DNA of 12,062 nt from Clostridia bacterium (GTDB lineage Bacteria; Bacillota; Clostridia; Oscillospirales; Acutalibacteraceae): assembly GCA_900766945.1 (NCBI GenBank), contig CAAFXD010000286.1:1-12062 (forward strand), read 5' to 3'. The notes under the pieces are model-generated. The model was not told the origin of the DNA. It saw nothing but the letters and a program-made list of their open reading frames with translations, and did no database searches. Position 1 is the first letter of the stretch, and each line of letters begins with the position of its first letter. A program made the translations under genes and the position numbers. This document shows positions 4,841 to 12,062 of this stretch, in pieces.

Positions 4841-5011
4841 CAATGATATCCGTTCCCTGCGGTCACGGGTAATATACCTGTCGGTATGATATCTGCTTCG
4901 CAGATGATATACGCTTCGCGTATTTGGAAACAGATATTATATCATGCTTGCATAGCAAGCATATCATACGGCATTAGCCATATATCATATCGCGTCAGCG
5001 ATATATCATTG
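4841..5011 (+). repeat. Seven-hairpin repeat, copy 2
   Basis: It begins CAATGATAT and ends ATATCATTG, a perfect 9-bp terminal inverted repeat. Stems lie at 4850-4853/4865-4868 (degenerate), 4874-4878/4883-4887, 4891-4896/4900-4905, 4909-4914/4918-4923, 4944-4951/4955-4962, 4970-4972/4977-4979 and 4987-4993/4998-5004, with loops of 3-4 nt in all but the first and TGATAT/ATATCA spacers. The less structured centre (4924-4943) corresponds to 391-413 of copy 1. The first 22 bases are identical to copy 1. It starts exactly after the T run of the tRNA-Pro terminator. Confidence 0.75.
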
Positions 5012-5081
5012 CTGTGGTTTCTTGTCGGTTCAAGTCCATATCACAATTTCACTCCGGCATCTTTTTTACTGTCTCTTAACA

Positions 5082-5111
5082 AAAAAGCAAGTCTTAGGAC
5101 TTGCTTTTTAT
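5082..5111 (+). terminator. Terminator without an obvious gene
   Basis: A 12-bp perfect stem (5082-5093/5098-5109, loop TTAG) ends in a T run. Upstream, 5012-5081 contains no recognisable gene, so it may serve read-through or a lost gene. Confidence 0.7.
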
Positions 5112-5381
5112 TTTTACGGTTTATTTTTTTGCGGAATGATCAAGACCATTCCTTACGCACACAAATTTCCATTCTGCTATAAATTGACGGCAGGGGCAAA
5201 ATCTCCGAATGCAGGCACCGAACGGCGGGGGGCGCGGGTGTCCGGTGGACACCTCTGCGAATGAAATGAGCAGAAGCGCTGTCTGAGCCGGCAGGCGAGT
5301 AATTCAATCCACCCGTCCTACCCCATCCAAACAGACATTTCCCCTATCAAGGGAGTTACCGCCTCTTCGCAAGGGTGCTTT
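5112..5381. other. Non-coding stretch downstream of the GH3 gene
   Basis: No credible ORF on either strand. It contains a 7-bp GGTGTCC/GGACACC hairpin with loop GGT (5237-5253) and a G-rich run at 5225-5238. On the minus strand, just past the GH3 stop, no clear intrinsic terminator is seen. The composition and hairpin resemble conserved intergenic sequence of related Clostridia, from memory only. Confidence 0.35.
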
Positions 5382-7823
5382 TTATTCCATTCTCTCCATT
5401 GCCGGGGAATGCATACAAAACCGCAGGACATTTTCGGCGGTGCGTTGGAGTTCGCCCAAAGTGATGCCGTCTGTTTTGCCGTAGGTTTTGAGCAATGTGC
5501 CGTCGGGTTTTTCTTTACCTGTGCGTTCGCCGCCGGGCATAAAGACATCGACCTGCGCGCGCACGCGGTAGGCTTGGTCTTTGAGTTTCGGGAATTCGTG
5601 GGAGTTTTCGTGCCGCAACCACCAGTCGGTCATCACACAGCCTGTGTACCCCCACTCCCCGCGCAGGATTGTGGTGCAAAGGTCGTAGTGGTAATGCCCG
5701 TACACGCCGTTGATGCGGTTGTAAGAGGTCATAATATTCTGCGGTGCGGCTTCTTTAACGCAAATTTCAAAGCCTTTTAAGTAAATCTCGCGCAATGCAC
5801 GCTCGGAAAGGCGCGAATCGTTGCGATTGCGGCGATATTCCTGATTGTTGCAGGCAAAATGCTTGGGACAGGCGGAAACGCCGTTGCTTTGGAGTCCCCG
5901 CACCGCCGCCGCGGCGATTTTACCCGTCAAAAGCGGGTCTTCGGAATAATATTCAAAATTTCTGCCGCACAAGGGGTTGCGGTGAATATTGATACCCGGT
6001 CCTAACAGCACATCGGTGCCCTTGTCGCGCATTTCCGCGCCCGTTGCGCGGTAAACCTCCTCGACCAACGCGGTGTCAAAAGAGCAGGCAAGCAAAGTGC
6101 CGATAGGGAGTAACGAGCAAGAGGCATAGAGCCGAATACCGGACGGGCCGTCGGTGGTGGTGACGGGCGGCACGCCTTTTTGCCGTAAGGACTCGAGCAC
6201 ACCGCCGTACACACCCGCATTGCCTGCCACGCCGAGTGGGCTGTTCATACGGTATGCGCCGCGGGAAATCGCTTCGAGTTCTTCTAAATCGAGTTGCGCC
6301 ACAAAATCCGCCATTTTGACTTTGCCGTCGCGCACATCGGCGAGTTTATAGCCCTTATCCCCTGTTTGCGGATATTCTTTCGGCAGATTTTCGAGAATTC
6401 GTGCGCGTAAGTCGCGCGTTGCGGTAGATACGGCCGCCTTTTTCGGCACGCGCACGCCGTTTTTCTCCGTCGCCTGTATGACGGAAAAGGCTTCTTGCGG
6501 TGCGGCGGCCTCGGTCAGTTGTTCGGTCACAACCGTTTCGGGTTGCGTGTAAGTCCAAATCGGTTTTGCCGCGCGGACATCGCCGCCGAGATAAAATACA
6601 TAGTCCCCTTTTTCGGTAACATAGGCGGATTTGTGCCCCGTTACGCCGCCGTCATCATAAGACGAAAGCGCACTGCGCGGCACGGTAACGGTAAGCGTTT
6701 CGCGCTCTTGCGGCGGTAATGCTTTTGTTTTGGCAAAGCCCACAAGTGCACGCGCCGGATTGCCGAGCGCGCCGCAGGGCTTTTCAAGATACACCGCGAC
6801 AACCTCTTTGCCGCTGTGTTTCTCCCCGATATTTTGCACGGTACAGGTAAACGAGAAACCGTCTGCGGTTTCGTCGCAAGCCGCAAATTCCACCGCGAAA
6901 TCGGTGTAGGAAAGCCCGTAGCCAAACGGATACAGCACATCGTCTTTGGCAAAGGTTTCAAACCAACGGTAGCCGACAAAAATATCCTCGGTATAGAAAT
7001 TGTAATCTTTGCCGCCGAAATCCGCCGCAGACGGGTATTTTTCATAGGATTTTGCCACGGTATCGGTCAGTTTGCCGCAAGGTGTTGCGTTGCCCGCAAG
7101 CAAATCCGCCGCGGCGTTGCCGCTTTCCATACCGCCCTGCCACAAAAGCAAAACCGCATCGATTTTGCCGTCGAATTCGTCTACCCAAGACAAATCCATC
7201 ACACTGCCGATATTGAGGAGCACCACGGTTTTCTCAAAATGCGCGGTAACAAAGGAGAGCATTTGCCGTTCCGCATCGGTTAAGTAAAAACTGCCTTTTT
7301 CCAATGCATTTTCGCGGTCCTCGCCCGAGGAACGGCCAATCGTCACCACCGCGCAATCGGACTGCTGTGCCGCTTCACGCACTGTTTCTTCCGACAGCAT
7401 CATATCCGGGTAAAAACGCGGCCAATGTCCCCAAAAGCCGTGGTCAATGGGATTTTCTGCGTCCCATTTTTCATACATCTGCGCCAATTTTTCATTGACT
7501 TTTACAGTCGGACAGGCGCGCAAACCCTCTAAGAGGCTGACAGCATATGGCTTGTTGACATCGCCGCCCGAGCCGTAGCCCGTGTAAAACCACTGTATCT
7601 GCCCCCTGCCGAACAGGGACACGCGCGTGCCGACACAGAGCGGCAAAGCGTTGTTTGCATTTTTCAAAAGTACCGCGCCCTCTGCCGCGGCACGCCGCAA
7701 CAATTCGGGCATACCGGGTGTGACGGTTTTGTCGGCAGCGGCGCGCGCCGCCGTTTCCTGCGCTAAGGAATCCTTTTGAAATAAGTTAATTGCATTTTCA
7801 ACAAGTTTTGTGAGCACTGACAT
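5382..7823 (-). CDS. Domain-permuted GH3 beta-glycosidase
   Basis: The 813-aa glycoside hydrolase family 3 enzyme has its domains in swapped order. The alpha/beta sandwich usually found at the C-terminus comes first (about 48-310; GRSSGED with candidate acid/base E168, and FGYGLSYTDF 300-309), then a fibronectin III-like domain (about 310-430). The usually N-terminal TIM barrel comes last (about 500-770; DGPSGIR 558-564, NFEYYSEDP 622-630, KHFACNNQE 654-662, and nucleophile D733 in VMTDWW). This order is known from Ruminococcus albus and Butyrivibrio beta-glucosidases. No signal peptide is seen, so it is probably cytoplasmic, cleaving terminal beta-linked glucose or xylose from imported oligosaccharides by a retaining mechanism. 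ATG 7823 is chosen for its GGAGGG site; the frame opens 12 codons earlier. It has its own promoter and follows the GH43 terminator. Confidence 0.92.
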   Translation of the reverse strand: MSVLTKLVENAINLFQKDSLAQETAARAAADKTVTPGMPELLRRAAAEGAVLLKNANNALPLCVGTRVSLFGRGQIQWFYTGYGSGGDVNKPYAVSLLEGLRACPTVKVNEKLAQMYEKWDAENPIDHGFWGHWPRFYPDMMLSEETVREAAQQSDCAVVTIGRSSGEDRENALEKGSFYLTDAERQMLSFVTAHFEKTVVLLNIGSVMDLSWVDEFDGKIDAVLLLWQGGMESGNAAADLLAGNATPCGKLTDTVAKSYEKYPSAADFGGKDYNFYTEDIFVGYRWFETFAKDDVLYPFGYGLSYTDFAVEFAACDETADGFSFTCTVQNIGEKHSGKEVVAVYLEKPCGALGNPARALVGFAKTKALPPQERETLTVTVPRSALSSYDDGGVTGHKSAYVTEKGDYVFYLGGDVRAAKPIWTYTQPETVVTEQLTEAAAPQEAFSVIQATEKNGVRVPKKAAVSTATRDLRARILENLPKEYPQTGDKGYKLADVRDGKVKMADFVAQLDLEELEAISRGAYRMNSPLGVAGNAGVYGGVLESLRQKGVPPVTTTDGPSGIRLYASCSLLPIGTLLACSFDTALVEEVYRATGAEMRDKGTDVLLGPGINIHRNPLCGRNFEYYSEDPLLTGKIAAAAVRGLQSNGVSACPKHFACNNQEYRRNRNDSRLSERALREIYLKGFEICVKEAAPQNIMTSYNRINGVYGHYHYDLCTTILRGEWGYTGCVMTDWWLRHENSHEFPKLKDQAYRVRAQVDVFMPGGERTGKEKPDGTLLKTYGKTDGITLGELQRTAENVLRFCMHSPAMERME

Positions 7824-7875
7824 GGGATTCCCTCCGTATAAACACTGCATAAATTGCAAAACTTTCTTTGGGCAT

Positions 7876-7904
7876 ATTTTATCATATCATTATGGGAAAA
7901 GCAA
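7876..7904 (-). promoter_or_regulatory. Promoter of the GH3 gene
   Basis: Minus strand: TTGCTT (7904-7899), a 17-bp spacer and TAAAAT (7881-7876), about 50 bp before the GH3 ATG and directly after the upstream terminator. Confidence 0.65.
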
Positions 7905-7905
7905 G

Positions 7906-7938
7906 AAAAAACGCGGCAAGCAGGAAGCGATCGCCGCG
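7906..7938 (-). terminator. Terminator after the GH43 gene
   Basis: Minus strand: CGCGGC (7938-7933) pairs with GCCGCG (7917-7912), followed by six T (7911-7906). It closes the GH31-GPH-GH43 transcript 17 bp after the GH43 stop. Confidence 0.75.
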
Positions 7939-7954
7939 AAGAAACGATTGTGTT

Positions 7955-8971
7955 TTAGGATTTACCGAAGGCTTCAACCAACGCGTCATATTCTGCGTCG
8001 GAAATCGCAACAACCGAGCCGTGGCGCGGGTGCATATCCAAACTGTAATCGCTTTGTTTGAGCTTTAAGAAATGCTCCATATCGGTGGTCTGCTGGGCAA
8101 AATATCTGCCCTTTCCGTATTCGTCCATCAGCATAACCCATGTGTCCGTGCCCGTGATATTATACATAGAACTGCCCTCAACACCCGAGGACGCGAGCGA
8201 CACCACTGCGGGCTCGTCTTTGTACGGGCCGTTCATTTTATCGGCGGTGACATAGGCAATGGTTTGGTCTTCATCGTGCTTGAAATACAGATAATATTTG
8301 CCGTTTTGCGCGTTGTAAATAATGTCTCCGTCGATGGTCTGAATCCCCTCGCGGATATACAAAGGCTGGGGCTCGGTGAGCGTTTTAAAGTCCGTTGTGT
8401 AGGCGTAATACATTCCCGCAATGTCCTGCTCCTCGGTGGAATGCGCCCAATAGACCATATACGCGCCCTTTTCGCTGTCCCACAGCGCCTGCGGCGCCCA
8501 CGCGCGGGTGGTATGGGCAAATTCGCCGCCGAAATCGCAAATGTCTATGATGGTTTCGTCCGTCCAAGTGATTAAGTCGGCGGATTTCCAAGTGACGAGC
8601 GCGTGGTTGGAGGTCCACCCCTCTTCGCACGCCATATCGGTGCCGATGATGTAATAAAAGCCGTCCTCCCCTTTTAAAATGTACGGGTCGCGCACGCTCT
8701 TTTTGCCGCGCGTTTGCAAAATGACGGGCTCGTTGTTGTTGAGCGCTTCAAAACGGTAGCCGTCCTCGCTTACGGCGAAATGGATACGCTCTTCTTCTCG
8801 CGCATTGCCGACAAAATAGCAGAAAAGATATTTTCCGCTTTCGCTTTTTGCGGGTTTTGCGAATTTTAAAACGCCTGTCGAATATAACACTGCCAAAGTC
8901 ACTCCTGCCGCCAGCACAAGTACGCATACCGCGCTGACAATGATTTTTTGAAGTTTCGGAAGTTGTTGCAT
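7955..8971 (-). CDS. Membrane-anchored GH43-type glycosidase
   Basis: The product is 338 aa. Residues 9-31 form one hydrophobic segment after a Lys-containing N-terminus, with no lipobox cysteine, so it is probably an uncleaved anchor displaying the enzyme outside the cell. The rest resembles the five-bladed propeller of family 43: RDPYI with candidate base D95, WAPQALWD (158-165), IDGD (213-216) supplying the candidate pKa-tuning Asp, and VEGSS with candidate acid E265. GH43 enzymes invert and remove arabinofuranose or xylose from plant polysaccharides; which one applies here cannot be read from sequence. The ATG has an AGGAG site 7 nt upstream. It lies 18 bp after the transporter gene, in the same operon, and is followed by a terminator. 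Confidence 0.82.
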   Translation of the reverse strand: MQQLPKLQKIIVSAVCVLVLAAGVTLAVLYSTGVLKFAKPAKSESGKYLFCYFVGNAREEERIHFAVSEDGYRFEALNNNEPVILQTRGKKSVRDPYILKGEDGFYYIIGTDMACEEGWTSNHALVTWKSADLITWTDETIIDICDFGGEFAHTTRAWAPQALWDSEKGAYMVYWAHSTEEQDIAGMYYAYTTDFKTLTEPQPLYIREGIQTIDGDIIYNAQNGKYYLYFKHDEDQTIAYVTADKMNGPYKDEPAVVSLASSGVEGSSMYNITGTDTWVMLMDEYGKGRYFAQQTTDMEHFLKLKQSDYSLDMHPRHGSVVAISDAEYDALVEAFGKS

Positions 8972-8989
8972 AAAGTTCTCCTAACGGAA

Positions 8990-10408
8990 TTATTTTTCAC
9001 TTTCGCGGGAAGTTTCAAGCGCTGTATGCAGTTTTTCAAGTTCTTTTTTCGACAGTTTATAGCCGAAGAAGAGAAGCACGAACAATACGGTTAAAATGAC
9101 GGCGGGCACCAAGGTGGAAATACCGTAGAGTTTTTCCACTACCGCGGCGGGCTGTTGTGCCAATTTACCGTCATAGCCGATGATGCCGAGAATGGCGGGC
9201 ACGCCTGCGCCTGCGGCGGTTTGCCCGAGTTTTCTTGCAAACGAATAGAACGAGTACGCGGTGCTTTCCTCCCGTCTGCCCGAAAGCAGTTCGTGGTAGT
9301 CGATAACATCCATCACCATTGCCCAAATTTCAAGCACCAAGAAAGTCTGCCCTGCGCCCGACAGGAAGGTCATCAAAAGGAACAGATAGGGATTTTGCGA
9401 CAGGGCGGTGTAGCCCAAAAGATACATTATAATGTTTATAACCGCCGCAAAGGCAATGCCCACCGCGCAAATCTCTTTTTTGCCGAATTTGCGAATCAGT
9501 TTCCCCATCACAGGCAAGAACATCGCCATCGGCAGATAAGTGCAAACCGTTACAATGCTGTAAAGACCGGGCTTTTCGTAGAAATTCTTAAACAGGTAGT
9601 TATACACCGTTTGGGTATACATTTGGAAACAAATTAAAAGCATGGAGACGCCGCAAAGCGCCAAAAACGGCTTGTTGCGAAGCAGTAAGCGCATACTTTT
9701 GAACAGATTGTATTTACTTTCCGTTTGCTTTGCCGAAACGGTAACACGCTCTTTGGTCAGTTTAAAATGCGCAAAAAAGGTAATCAGCGTTAAAACGGAA
9801 AGGCAACCAACGGCGATGCTTAATTTGCCGCCGTCAAGCACTTTCACCGTGCCGCCGTCTGCGCTTGCAACGGTGGTATACACAAGAAGCGGCAACAGAA
9901 TTTGTGCGGGAAGTCCGCCAACACCTGCACCCACAGACCGCCACATGGAAAGCGACGAACGCTCGATTTCGTCATCGGTAATAACCGACGCCAACGAGCC
10001 GTAGGGAATGTTGACGCCTGTATACATCATACCGTAAAAAATGTAGGTGATGTAGGCATAAATCAGATACTGCTTTTCGGTAAGCCCCGGAAGTTTGAAG
10101 AACATCAAAAATGCCGAAATCGCCAGCGGCACGGACGCCGCGAGGATATACGGGCGAAATCTGCCGTGCTTTGTGGGGCGGCGGGAGTCGATAAACGCGC
10201 CCCACATAGGGTCATTGACCGCGTCCCAAATACGCGCCACGAGCATCAGCACCGTGATAGAGGCGGTGGCGAGCCCCAAAACATCGGTGTAAAACATCGT
10301 CAAAAAGGAATTGACCAGCGAAAAGGTTAAAATACCGCCCATATCGCCGAGAGCATACCCGAAACGGTCCACTGCCTTTATGCCGTGGGTTTTCTGTGTT
10401 TTTTCCAT
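8990..10408 (-). CDS. GPH-family sugar:cation symporter
   Basis: The 472-aa polytopic membrane protein has about 12 hydrophobic segments. It opens with DRFGYALGDMGG and carries NDPMWGAFIDSRRPTKHGR (from residue 65) in the first cytoplasmic loop, the hallmark of the glycoside-pentoside-hexuronide (MelB/XylP/YicJ-type) branch of the major facilitator superfamily. These proteins import glycosides with Na+ or H+. A substrate cannot be assigned, but neighbours suggest a xylose- or arabinose-containing oligosaccharide. ATG 10408 is preferred because GGAGG is 7 nt upstream; ATG 10414 is too close to it. It starts 2 bp after the GH31 stop, so the two are probably translationally coupled. Confidence 0.92.
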   Translation of the reverse strand: MEKTQKTHGIKAVDRFGYALGDMGGILTFSLVNSFLTMFYTDVLGLATASITVLMLVARIWDAVNDPMWGAFIDSRRPTKHGRFRPYILAASVPLAISAFLMFFKLPGLTEKQYLIYAYITYIFYGMMYTGVNIPYGSLASVITDDEIERSSLSMWRSVGAGVGGLPAQILLPLLVYTTVASADGGTVKVLDGGKLSIAVGCLSVLTLITFFAHFKLTKERVTVSAKQTESKYNLFKSMRLLLRNKPFLALCGVSMLLICFQMYTQTVYNYLFKNFYEKPGLYSIVTVCTYLPMAMFLPVMGKLIRKFGKKEICAVGIAFAAVINIIMYLLGYTALSQNPYLFLLMTFLSGAGQTFLVLEIWAMVMDVIDYHELLSGRREESTAYSFYSFARKLGQTAAGAGVPAILGIIGYDGKLAQQPAAVVEKLYGISTLVPAVILTVLFVLLFFGYKLSKKELEKLHTALETSRESEK

Positions 10409-10410
10409 TT

Positions 10411-12062
10411 TCATTCCTCCTCAAATACAGTCAGCGTTCTGCACTCGCCTTCGCAAAGACGAATACAGGGCGCGAAGGGCATATTCCCTGTGTTTGTATA
10501 GGACACCGAAACAGAGTTTTCCGTGCACTGTACCGTAAAATGCAGATGCACACAGTTGTTGTCTTGATAGGCAAAAGTCTCGCCGTCATCGGTGAAAAAT
10601 TCGCTTTCAAAATCCCCGTTTTTAATCGGATAAACGGTAAACACCGTTTCGCCCTCGTCGGTGGGAATCATACTGCCGCACCGCACGAAATACGGCATTT
10701 TTTCGTTTGGCAAAACCGTCAGCGAAACACTTTGCCCGCCCGCATACACTTTGCCGTTTAAGTACCAATTTTCCCCTTTCGGCAAATAGGCGGTGACGGC
10801 TGTTTGCCCCTCGTCAAAGGCGAAATAAACCAATACATCTCTGCCCACAAGCATACCGTCGTTTTGTTTGTAAAGTTCTTTGTCGTCATAGTACAAAAGC
10901 GGCGGCGCATTTAGGGGAATTTCCTTTTCCACGGCGTTATACGCGCAAGAATAGAGATAGGGAATCAGTTGCTTGCGCTGACGGAATAATGCTTGCACGG
11001 TCGGGATACAGTCGGGATAACTCCAAGGCATGGTAGCGGAGCCGTCTGCATTCCAACTGTGCACGGTAAAGCGCGGCTCGAAAATGCCGTGCTGTAACCA
11101 CCGCAAAAGCAGTTCCCGAGAGGGCATATCCCCGTGAAAGCCACCCAAATCGTGCCCATAAAAATACAACCCTGACATAGATAAGGTCAGCCCGATATTG
11201 TGGCAATACCGCAAATCGGCAAAATCGGTGCGGTTATCCCCCGACCAAGTTTGCGCCAAACGCCGCACGGCAATATTGCCGCTTCGGGTGGACAGGAACG
11301 GTCGCAACTGCGGATTTTTTGCGATCTGCGCGCTGTAAGACGCGGCAACCATTAAATAAGTGAGTATGGGGCGAATACGGCTTGCCTGCACCTTTTCGCC
11401 ACCGAATCCGCAGGCAACGGTGTCGCAGTCCCGAATATCAAACTCGTTGTTGTCATTCCAAGTGGCGACGATGCCTAAATCCAACAAAGTTTCCCGTACC
11501 TTTTGAGCCCAAAATGCAAAAGCGTCCGGATTGGTGAAATCTAAATAACTGCCCAAACCGTCCCAAAACTCCGTCACAAAAGGCGTACCGTCGGGATTTT
11601 TCACGAAATACCCTTTGCCGGCAATTTCCTGATACAGCGGGTGGCTGTCTAAAAACGCGGGCTTGATGTTGGGAATAATCTGAATCCCGCTGTCTGCAAA
11701 TTTTTTAATAAACGCTTCGGGATTCGGGAATTTATCTGTATTCCAATGAAAAACATATCTTCTGTTGCCGATAGAGGTGTAGCCCGAGGAAAGATAAAAT
11801 CCCTTGCAGGATAAATCGTATTCTTCTAATTTCTCCAAAAAGCCGTCCATTTGCGTTTCAGAGTCGGGCGCGTCGGTATACGCCATGGTACTGCCGCAGT
11901 AATCGAAACTCCATTTCGGGGGGAACGCCTGCTTGCCGCATAGGGCACAGAACTGCTGTAAAATCGAAAGTTTCGTGCCGAAAAATACATAATATACAAG
12001 GCAATCGTCCTCGGTTTTGAAATATTTGTACGGCGGGTAATAGTTATTGATTTCCTTGCCGA
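10411..12062 (-). CDS. GH31 alpha-glycosidase, 5' end outside the window
   Basis: The frame stays open to the window edge, so the gene continues upstream; 549 residues are visible. The internal ATG at 11886 is not the start, since the sequence before it (ALCGKQAFPPKWSFDY) is typical family 31 sequence leading into the barrel. Catalytic motifs are WNDNNE (nucleophile D203 of the visible part) and WSGDN (acid/base D275), followed by YGHDLGGFHG and HSWNADG, then C-terminal beta domains. Family 31 contains retaining alpha-glucosidases and alpha-xylosidases. Beside GPH transport, GH43 and GH3, an alpha-xylosidase role on xyloglucan fragments is plausible but not decidable here. First visible gene of the operon. 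Confidence 0.9.
   Translation of the reverse strand, partial: GKEINNYYPPYKYFKTEDDCLVYYVFFGTKLSILQQFCALCGKQAFPPKWSFDYCGSTMAYTDAPDSETQMDGFLEKLEEYDLSCKGFYLSSGYTSIGNRRYVFHWNTDKFPNPEAFIKKFADSGIQIIPNIKPAFLDSHPLYQEIAGKGYFVKNPDGTPFVTEFWDGLGSYLDFTNPDAFAFWAQKVRETLLDLGIVATWNDNNEFDIRDCDTVACGFGGEKVQASRIRPILTYLMVAASYSAQIAKNPQLRPFLSTRSGNIAVRRLAQTWSGDNRTDFADLRYCHNIGLTLSMSGLYFYGHDLGGFHGDMPSRELLLRWLQHGIFEPRFTVHSWNADGSATMPWSYPDCIPTVQALFRQRKQLIPYLYSCAYNAVEKEIPLNAPPLLYYDDKELYKQNDGMLVGRDVLVYFAFDEGQTAVTAYLPKGENWYLNGKVYAGGQSVSLTVLPNEKMPYFVRCGSMIPTDEGETVFTVYPIKNGDFESEFFTDDGETFAYQDNNCVHLHFTVQCTENSVSVSYTNTGNMPFAPCIRLCEGECRTLTVFEEE

Noticed and set aside
5027..5040. tRNA T-arm-like GGTTCAAGTCC before the terminator at 5082
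   Set aside because: Flanking bases do not form a T stem or acceptor, and no CCA follows; too degenerate to call a tRNA remnant.
5318..5548. 76-aa minus-strand frame overlapping the GH3 3' end
   Set aside because: Overlaps the GH3 C-terminus in another frame, without a start signal or a recognisable product.
5409..7283. Several plus-strand frames of 65-155 aa
   Set aside because: Antisense frames over the GH3 gene, a by-product of its codon composition.
8072..10330. Plus-strand frames of 120-167 aa over GH43 and the symporter
   Set aside because: Shadows of strongly supported minus-strand genes.
11884..11886. ATG as start of the GH31 gene
   Set aside because: The frame is open upstream to the window edge and encodes typical GH31 sequence, so this is an internal methionine.

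Overview
The window looks like chromosome of a gut-type Clostridia bacterium (Oscillospiraceae/Ruminococcaceae-like). This is inferred from Firmicutes-style strong Shine-Dalgarno sites, consensus sigma-A promoters, CCA-encoding tRNA genes, palindromic intergenic repeats and a plant-glycan oligosaccharide cluster. No species can be named from the sequence alone.

Region 1 (1-1083) is a small tRNA neighbourhood. tRNA-Val(CAC) and tRNA-Pro(TGG) lie on the minus strand behind a perfect TTGACA-17-TATAAT promoter. tRNA-Pro(GGG) lies on the plus strand behind its own promoter. Around them are hairpin-rich intergenic repeats.

Region 2 (1038-4798) is a compact integrated element in the 3' half of tRNA-Pro(GGG), bounded by perfect 47-bp direct repeats (attL 1038-1084, attR 4752-4798). 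The predicted excised circle is 3714 bp. It carries, on the minus strand, a rep-xis-int operon: a CRESS/circovirus-type rolling-circle Rep with HUH endonuclease and superfamily 3 helicase, a small HTH excisionase, and a tyrosine integrase. A tandem-HTH regulator and a possible 37-aa ORF are on the plus strand. Upstream of rep, on the rep-sense strand, a perfect 9-bp stem displays a 10-nt loop containing TAGTATTAC, the nonanucleotide nicked by Reps of circoviruses and nanoviruses. A strong promoter, a near-perfect 22-bp palindrome at its start site, tandem octamers and a GC-rich hairpin complete a dense control/origin region. This is the most interesting part of the window: a bacterial integrative replicon combining a eukaryotic-virus-like Rep with the matching virus-like origin.

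Region 3 (4799-5381) holds the original tRNA terminator, a second copy of a roughly 171-bp seven-hairpin repeat also seen at 327-498 (inverted, with different stem sequences that still pair), another terminator, and an apparently non-coding stretch.

Region 4 (5382-12062) is a minus-strand glycan cluster: GH31 (cut by the window edge), GPH-family sugar:cation symporter, membrane-anchored GH43, then, after a terminator and its own promoter, a domain-permuted GH3 enzyme. Together they would import and dismantle a branched plant oligosaccharide; xyloglucan or arabinoxylan fragments are plausible but unproven.
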